This document shows positions 13,627 to 18,322 of a stretch of DNA of 18,322 bases, in pieces. Numbering within the stretch: position 1 is the first letter of the stretch; each line of letters starts with the position of its first letter. The translations under genes and the position numbers were made by a program. The notes below the pieces were generated by a model. It worked only from the letters and a program-made list of their open reading frames with translations. It was not told where the DNA came from and made no database searches. Source of the stretch: JAFDXJ01 sp038257845 (GTDB lineage: Bacteria; Bacteroidota; Bacteroidia; Chitinophagales; Chitinophagaceae); the NCBI GenBank assembly GCA_038257845.1, contig JBBSQL010000054.1:1-18322 (forward strand). The letters run 5' to 3'.

Positions 13627-15102
13627 TTATTCAGCAATAATATTGCCTAAAATTCCCTGCTGAATTTTCTCCTTATCATTTTTATTTTGATAGGTAATTA
13701 TTAATTTGTCATACTGCAGAATTACAGTTGCACCATCCGGTTGAAAATATTTGTCATCCCGTTTAATTAATACGATCAATGAAGATTCGGGAATGTTTAA
13801 TTGAAATATTTTTTTACCTACAGCATTGGGATTGTCCTTAATATCCATTTTGAAAATTTCATTCTTTAGTGTCACAGGCAATTCTGCAGTAGGCAAAACT
13901 TCCGTGTCTTTTGTCAAAGGTTGAAAGAGATGCAGCCATTTCGCGATCACCGGAATTGTTGTGCCTTGTAGCATCACTGAAGTAAGCACAATGAAAAAAA
14001 CAATATTAAAAATGACGGGCGATTTTTCTACATGATAAATTAGCGGGTATGTCGCAAACACAATGGGGACAGCACCCCGCAGGCCAACCCAGGAAATTAA
14101 TAGACGTTCATTATTTTTCATTTTGAAAGGTAGCAGGCAAATAAATACGGCTATGGGCCGTGCAATAAAAATCAGGAACAATGCAATGAGAAGGCCTGTG
14201 CCGGCAAAAGGTAAAACCTGTTTAGGAAAAACAAGCAGGCCGAGTGTGAGGAACATAACGATTTGCATCAGCCATGCCTGGCCGTCATAAAAACGGAAAA
14301 TACTTTTTTTATGAATGAACTTTTCATTGCCCAAAATTATGGCGGATAAATACACTGCGAGGAAACCATTTCCATGTAAAAAATTTGTAATGCTGTAGGT
14401 AAATAATATCAGGCCCAAAGTGAGAACAGGATAAAGACCTTCATAATCGAGTTTGATTTTATTCAACAGCCACGCCATGAATTTTCCCAGCAAATAACCG
14501 GCAACAGCGCCTATGATCATTTGTTGGAAGAAAAGTGGAATTAAAGATGCGAAACTTGTTCCCGGTTGAACGAGTAAAAACGTTACACCAATAGTTAGGA
14601 AATATGCCATGGGATCATTGCTGCCTGATTCAAGTTCCAGCAAATGGCCCATATTATTTTTTAGCCCCATATTTTTTGAGCGAAGAATTGAAAACACCGC
14701 TGCTGCATCTGTTGATGAAACAATTGAACCGATGAGTAATCCTTCAGACAATGAAAAATCAAAGAACGTGGAAATGAAAACGCCAACTGTAAGCGCTGTG
14801 AGTAATACGCCTAAAGTTGATAATGTAATGCCTTTCCATAAAATCGGTTTTATGTTTTTCCATTTCGTTTCAAGTCCGCCGGAAAATAAAATAAATGTAA
14901 GCGCGATGACACCCAGTGATTGTGCCAGGTTGGGGTCATTAAACTGAATGCCACCAATACCATCGGAACCTGCCAGCATGCCCACTGTAAGGAAAATTAC
15001 TAAAGCAGGAACGCCGAATTTTCCGGAGGTTTTACTGGCAAGAATACTTAATAATAAAAGTATGGAACCAATCAATAAAATATTTTCAGAAGTAAGTACC
15101 AT
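13627..15102 (-). CDS. nhaP2: CPA1-type K+(Na+)/H+ antiporter with TrkA-C-like tail (NhaP2/CvrA)
   Basis: 491-residue inner-membrane antiporter that exchanges K+ or Na+ for protons to control cytoplasmic pH, ion content and cell volume. About 12-13 hydrophobic segments fill residues 5-395. Signature positions are LFSGGLE (72-78), SSTDAAAVFS in the discontinuous-helix region (129-138), ESGSNDPMA with the N162-D163 pair of the ion site (158-166), and WVGLRGAVP late in the membrane domain. After a charged linker, residues about 411-485 form a soluble domain with KIFQLNIPESSLIVLIKRDD, like the RCK/TrkA-C ligand-binding domain of CvrA/NhaP2 proteins. Length is close to family members of 490-580. 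ATG 15102 is preceded by a GAGGA stretch and a -7 box. It is the first gene of a likely two-gene unit with the glycosylase. Choice between K+ and Na+ is inference. Confidence 0.9.
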   Translation of the reverse strand: MVLTSENILLIGSILLLLSILASKTSGKFGVPALVIFLTVGMLAGSDGIGGIQFNDPNLAQSLGVIALTFILFSGGLETKWKNIKPILWKGITLSTLGVLLTALTVGVFISTFFDFSLSEGLLIGSIVSSTDAAAVFSILRSKNMGLKNNMGHLLELESGSNDPMAYFLTIGVTFLLVQPGTSFASLIPLFFQQMIIGAVAGYLLGKFMAWLLNKIKLDYEGLYPVLTLGLILFTYSITNFLHGNGFLAVYLSAIILGNEKFIHKKSIFRFYDGQAWLMQIVMFLTLGLLVFPKQVLPFAGTGLLIALFLIFIARPIAVFICLLPFKMKNNERLLISWVGLRGAVPIVFATYPLIYHVEKSPVIFNIVFFIVLTSVMLQGTTIPVIAKWLHLFQPLTKDTEVLPTAELPVTLKNEIFKMDIKDNPNAVGKKIFQLNIPESSLIVLIKRDDKYFQPDGATVILQYDKLIITYQNKNDKEKIQQGILGNIIAE

Positions 15103-15112
15103 ATATCCTCAG

Positions 15113-15120
15113 CAAATTTA
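15113..15120 (-). promoter_or_regulatory. Bacteroidota-type -7 box for the antiporter gene
   Basis: The minus strand reads TAAATTTG, matching TAnnTTTG, 11-18 bases upstream of the antiporter ATG at 15102. A GAGGA stretch lies between the box and the start codon. The leader would be only a few bases long. No good -33 TTG is seen. Confidence 0.4.
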
Positions 15121-15155
15121 AAGTATTGAAAAACTAAAAACGAAAAGATAAAAAA

Positions 15156-15258
15156 TTTGTTTGGTGTTTGTTGTTTGGTGTTTGGTGTTTCTTGTTTAAG
15201 GTTTTGAATTGGTTGTTCGTTGTTTCCTTTTATCTTTTAATTGTTATCTGTTCGTTGT
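15156..15258 (+). repeat. TTTGGTGTTTG-type repeat and third copy of the dispersed 26-28-bp repeat
   Basis: Between the divergent antiporter and GH3 genes, bases 15156-15197 are a low-complexity run of TTTGTTTGGTG/TTTGGTGTTT units. Bases 15231-15258 (TATCTTTTAATTGTTATCTG, then TTCGTT) are the third copy of the repeat at 4553 and 4981. A weak -7-like TATTTTCG at 15283-15290 is the only promoter hint for the GH3 gene. Confidence 0.55.
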
Positions 15259-15336
15259 TATCTTAATGTTACTCATATTCTTTATTTTCGTACAACTGCT
15301 TTTACACTTAAATTCAAATTATGAAATGAGCTCTAT

Positions 15337-17517
15337 ATGAAAAAATATTTTTATTTTTTAATTTCATTTTCATTTTTATACAATGGCATTGCCTTTTCCC
15401 AAAATGCAGCTTACTTAGACACTTCGCTTTCGATAGAAACACGCGTTTCGGATCTTGTTTCTAAACTAACTTTACAGGAAAAGGTGAATCAAATGATGTA
15501 TAATGCGCCGGCAATTCCACGTTTAAATATTCCTGCGTATAACTGGTGGAATGAAGCGTTGCATGGTGTTGCGCGCTCCGGTACAGCTACAATTTTTCCG
15601 CAAGCCATTGGCCTTGCTGCAACTTTTGATACTAGTCTTGCATTGCAGGAAGCATCTGCGATTTCGGATGAAGCAAGGGCGATGTATAATAATTTTGTGC
15701 AAAAAAATAACCACAATCAATATGCGGGCTTAACTTTCTGGACACCGAATATAAATATTTTCCGTGATCCGCGATGGGGGAGAGGACAGGAAACGTATGG
15801 AGAAGATCCGGTGCTCACCAGTAAAATGGGTGTTGCATTTGTCAATGGTTTACAAGGCAATGATCCGCGGTATTTAAAGACGGCTGCATGTGCCAAACAT
15901 TTTGCAGTGCATAGCGGGCCGGAAAAAATACGCCATCAATTTGATGTGCATGTTTCTAAAAAAGATCTTTGGGAAACGTATCTTCCTGCATTTCATGCAT
16001 TGGTGAATGCGGGTGTGGACGGCGTGATGTGCGCATATAATGCGGTGGATGGAGAACCATGTTGTGCCAATACTTATTTGTTGCAAAATGTGTTGCGTGA
16101 TCAATGGAAATTTAAAGGCTACATCACTTCAGATTGCTGGGCTTTATCGGATATGATTGATGGGCATAAATATGTTGCAACCCCGGCAGAAGCTGCTGCC
16201 ATTGCCTTGAAGAATGGCGTGAACCTCAATTGTGGCGCGATTTTCCCATCATTGACCGATGCCGTAAAACAAGGATTGGTCAATGAAAAAGACATTGATA
16301 GTTCATTGAGTATTTTATTAAAAACACGTTTTAGATTGGGCATGTTTGATCCTGCAAATTCCAATCCTTATGATCTTATTCCTGCTTCTGTTGTGAACAG
16401 TGAAACGAATCGTCAATTGTCAAAAACTGTTGCAGAAAAATCATTTGTGTTGTTGAAAAATAATGGTGTGTTGCCTTTAAAAAATGATTTGCAAAAATAT
16501 TTTGTAACAGGCCCGAATGCTTCAGCGATTGAACCGCTTCTTGGAAATTATTATGGTGTCAATAATAAAATGGTCACTGTGCTGGAAGGCATCGCAGGGC
16601 ATATAGATGCCGCGAGCCAGTTGTTGTATAGCCAGGGAATTTTGCTTTCCGGTGAAAATGTAAATGGAAATTACGGAGCTGCGAATGAAGCGAAAAATTC
16701 AGATGCAACAATTTATGTCATGGGACTTTCAGTTTTACTGGAAGGTGAGGATGGTGAATCTATTGCATCATCCACTTCGGGCGACAGGCTGAGTTATGAT
16801 CTTCCGGCCAATCAAATTGAATATTTAAAAAAATTAAAAAAAGACAATGATAAACCGGTGATCGCTGTAGTCATGGGTGGAAGCCCAATGAATCTTTCTG
16901 AAGTACAGGAGATTGCTGATGCTGTTTTATTGGTTTGGTATCCGGGCGAAGAAGGCGGAAATGCAGTGGCAGAAGTGTTATTCGGAAATGTTTCTCCCTC
17001 CGGAAAATTGCCCGTTACTTTTCCAAAATCACTGGATGATCTGCCGCCATTTGAAGACTATTCTATGAAAGGCAGGACATATCGTTATATGGATTCAACG
17101 CCGATGTATCCATTTGGTTTTGGATTAAGCTATACAACATTTTCCTACAGCAATTTGAAATTATCAAAATCAACTATTGTAAAAAATGAATCAGTTAATG
17201 CACAAGTAACTGTCACGAATACGGGAAAATTTTCAAGTGATGAAGTGGTGCAATTGTATCTCACACATTTACCCGGAAGTGAAAATATCCCACGTTATTC
17301 TTTGGAAAATTTTCAGCGTATACATTTAAAACCCGGTGAATCGAAGGAAGTAATTTTTACGATCACACCGGCAATGATGCAACTGGTAAATGATCAGGGA
17401 GAAAGTTTTTTAAATGCAGGTAAAATTAAAATAAGTATTGCAGGTTCTTTGCCTTCGGAAAGAAGCCTGGAACTCGGCGCTTCCAAACCTGTTGATGCAC
17501 TTTTGACGATTGAATGA
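15337..17517 (+). CDS. Secreted GH3 beta-glycosidase (beta-xylosidase/beta-glucosidase type)
   Basis: 726-residue glycoside hydrolase family 3 enzyme that releases terminal beta-linked sugars from plant-type oligosaccharides. A signal peptide covers about residues 1-21 (MKKYF, hydrophobic core, GIAFSQ). No lipobox cysteine is seen, so it is probably periplasmic or secreted. The N-terminal TIM barrel carries YNWWNEALHGVAR and the sugar-binding KH pair (K187-H188). The nucleophile is D266 in GYITSDCW. The C-terminal alpha/beta domain contains LLEGEDGES (469-474 region) with the likely acid/base glutamate, and PYxFGFGLSYTTF-type residues lead into the fibronectin-III-like domain (about 635-715). 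The WWNEALHG and SDCW features point to the beta-xylosidase-like branch, but specificity cannot be settled by eye. It is the only complete gene on the plus strand, with no SusC/SusD pair or other glycosidase next to it, so this is not a visible polysaccharide utilisation locus. ATG 15337 is fixed by the signal peptide. Confidence 0.92.
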   Translation: MKKYFYFLISFSFLYNGIAFSQNAAYLDTSLSIETRVSDLVSKLTLQEKVNQMMYNAPAIPRLNIPAYNWWNEALHGVARSGTATIFPQAIGLAATFDTSLALQEASAISDEARAMYNNFVQKNNHNQYAGLTFWTPNINIFRDPRWGRGQETYGEDPVLTSKMGVAFVNGLQGNDPRYLKTAACAKHFAVHSGPEKIRHQFDVHVSKKDLWETYLPAFHALVNAGVDGVMCAYNAVDGEPCCANTYLLQNVLRDQWKFKGYITSDCWALSDMIDGHKYVATPAEAAAIALKNGVNLNCGAIFPSLTDAVKQGLVNEKDIDSSLSILLKTRFRLGMFDPANSNPYDLIPASVVNSETNRQLSKTVAEKSFVLLKNNGVLPLKNDLQKYFVTGPNASAIEPLLGNYYGVNNKMVTVLEGIAGHIDAASQLLYSQGILLSGENVNGNYGAANEAKNSDATIYVMGLSVLLEGEDGESIASSTSGDRLSYDLPANQIEYLKKLKKDNDKPVIAVVMGGSPMNLSEVQEIADAVLLVWYPGEEGGNAVAEVLFGNVSPSGKLPVTFPKSLDDLPPFEDYSMKGRTYRYMDSTPMYPFGFGLSYTTFSYSNLKLSKSTIVKNESVNAQVTVTNTGKFSSDEVVQLYLTHLPGSENIPRYSLENFQRIHLKPGESKEVIFTITPAMMQLVNDQGESFLNAGKIKISIAGSLPSERSLELGASKPVDALLTIE

Positions 17518-17542
17518 AAATATTTTTTAAACTAATTTTTCA
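17515..17542. terminator. Convergent-gene terminator candidate
   Basis: The GH3 stop (TGA 17515-17517) and the methyltransferase stop (TAG 17534-17532) are only 14 bases apart. TGAAAAT and ATTTTTCA flank a T/A-rich core, so a weak stem with U-rich sides can form in transcripts from either direction. It is AT-only and of modest strength. Confidence 0.3.
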
Positions 17543-18137
17543 TCAGCATCAATGTGCTCATACAACGCAGATCATTTACATTTACTGTTTTCAAGGGTTC
17601 TAAAAAAGACAGGTTAAATTCCTGCATACACGCTGCCAGCAATGATTTCGTCAATAAAAAACGCATAGAGCCATCCGGTATCTGATGATTTCCATTGGAT
17701 AACAATTTCACTTTGTTTTCAATACCAATATCAGAAGTCATTCGGATAAATAATGAACCGCCGGGTTTTAGCACACGCAACATTTCTCCCAGCATTTCTT
17801 TAAAATGAGCATCGTTGTTGGCAAAATGTAAAACTGCACTGCTGATCACGTGATCAAAATAATCATTGGCAAATGGCATTTTTTCTACGAGGCAAACCTG
17901 TAAATTTTCTGCAGGTAAATTTGGATATTCTTTTTTTAGATTCAGAATGGCAGCTTCACTCCAGTCTGTTCCGTAAATGTCAAAATCATTTTGTACAAAC
18001 CAATGCATATTCCTGCCACCACCGCAACCTGCATCCAAAATTTTATTGCCCGGCACATATCTTTCTTTCATGATTTGATCAACCAGGTAAATATCGGTGC
18101 GGCCAAGTATTTCGTTGATTGAATTTTTATATTCCAC
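17532..18137 (-). CDS. Class I SAM-dependent methyltransferase, small, substrate unknown
   Basis: 201-residue cytoplasmic methyltransferase with a seven-strand Rossmann fold. SAM-binding motif I is KILDAGCGGGRN (32-43), the acidic residue ending strand 2 is D58 in YGTDWS, DHVISSAVLHF forms motif IV, and LRVLKPGGSLFIR is the post-motif strand. It resembles TehB/UbiE-like methyltransferases that act on small molecules. No substrate-specific domain is visible. The start is GTG at 18137: an in-frame TAA lies a few codons upstream and the next ATG is 22 codons inside. The gene is convergent with the GH3 gene and isolated from the right by a terminator and the IS. Length is short but complete for the core fold. 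The product is confident as a methyltransferase only at the superfamily level. Confidence 0.87.
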   Translation of the reverse strand: MEYKNSINEILGRTDIYLVDQIMKERYVPGNKILDAGCGGGRNMHWFVQNDFDIYGTDWSEAAILNLKKEYPNLPAENLQVCLVEKMPFANDYFDHVISSAVLHFANNDAHFKEMLGEMLRVLKPGGSLFIRMTSDIGIENKVKLLSNGNHQIPDGSMRFLLTKSLLAACMQEFNLSFLEPLKTVNVNDLRCMSTLMLMKN

Positions 18138-18178
18138 AATATTTTATTTTGAACCGCAAGTTATACAACAAAAAAAAT

Positions 18179-18203
18179 ACCTATGATAAAATTTATCATA
18201 GGT
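18179..18203 (-). terminator. Intrinsic terminator abutting the right IS
   Basis: ACCTATGATAAA (18179-18190) and TTTATCATAGGT (18192-18203) form a perfect 12-bp inverted repeat around one central base. On the minus strand it is followed by A and then eight T residues (complement of 18170-18177). It would stop minus-strand transcription coming from the right before it reaches the methyltransferase gene. Its last base is also the first base of the IS. Confidence 0.7.
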
Positions 18204-18322
18204 GAGATGGCCCAATTTGTACGGACAGTAAATTCCAATAAATTTACAAAAGTTTATGGAAAAGAAAACTGTCAAAACAAATCGTCGCAAGTACGACGCA
18301 GACTTCAAAAAAGAAGTAATTA
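18203..18322 (+). mobile_element. IS3-family-like insertion sequence, right copy (5' end only)
   Basis: All 120 bases are the reverse complement of 20-139, with no mismatch found by eye. The element begins TGAGATGGCCCAATTTG and runs off the right edge. It has opposite orientation to the left copy, and both transposases read out of the window. It was inserted at the foot of a terminator hairpin. The far end and target duplication are not visible. Confidence 0.85.
18256..18322 (+). CDS. IS3-type transposase OrfA, N-terminal fragment (runs off right edge)
   Basis: ATG at 18256 opens a frame of 22 codons to the window end, giving MEKKTVKTNRRKYDADFKKE then VI. This is the same N-terminus as the left copy. 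It is the start of the helix-turn-helix OrfA DNA-binding protein, and the remainder lies outside the window. Confidence 0.75.
   Translation, partial: MEKKTVKTNRRKYDADFKKEVI

Noticed and set aside
15337..17517. Polysaccharide utilisation locus around the GH3 enzyme
   Set aside because: No SusC/SusD pair, regulator or second carbohydrate-active enzyme is present; the neighbours are an antiporter and a methyltransferase.

Overview
The window looks like chromosomal DNA from a member of the Bacteroidota, probably a Chitinophagaceae-like lineage. The basis is the low GC content, several roughly 800-residue MacB/FtsX-type permeases ending in a NP(V/K)xSLRSE tail, TAnnTTTG-type -7 promoter boxes, scarce Shine-Dalgarno sites, and intergenic repeat types that are common in that phylum. 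No rRNA, tRNA or CRISPR array is visible. The genus is inference.

Both ends are the same insertion sequence. Positions 1-139 (minus) and 18203-18322 (plus) share 120 bases as an inverted pair. Each starts with a TGAGATGGCCC terminus and reads outward into the start of an IS3-type OrfA transposase. The window is therefore the DNA between two outward-facing copies of one IS, and it probably ends where assembly broke at a repeat.

Region by region: (1) 137-2931, minus, visibly AT-rich: an OLD-type ATPase/TOPRIM nuclease followed by an EcoRI-family DNA adenine methyltransferase whose 3' end is cut off by the left IS. This is a plausible phage-defence or restriction locus and the most interesting part of the window. 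(2) 3148-4254, minus: mnmA, tRNA 2-thiolation housekeeping. (3) 4255-5165: no gene; a mosaic of direct and inverted repeats and hairpins. (4) 5166-12649, minus: three tandem paralogous ABC-type permeases without an ATPase gene. A GAGACACAA palindrome family lies just past the stop codon of each, and a pair of 16-base direct repeats lies upstream of the first. (5) 12851-15102, minus: a cysteine-free ('zincless') Fpg/Nei DNA glycosylase downstream of a CPA1 K+(Na+)/H+ antiporter with a TrkA-C-like tail. (6) 15337-17517, plus: a secreted GH3 beta-glycosidase. (7) 17532-18137, minus: a small class I SAM methyltransferase, convergent with the GH3 gene. An intrinsic terminator separates it from the right IS.

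The core genes look ordinary and functionally unrelated. The accessory signals are the nuclease/methyltransferase pair, the IS copies and the dense repeat content. All functions are assigned from motifs read by eye; no database search was run.
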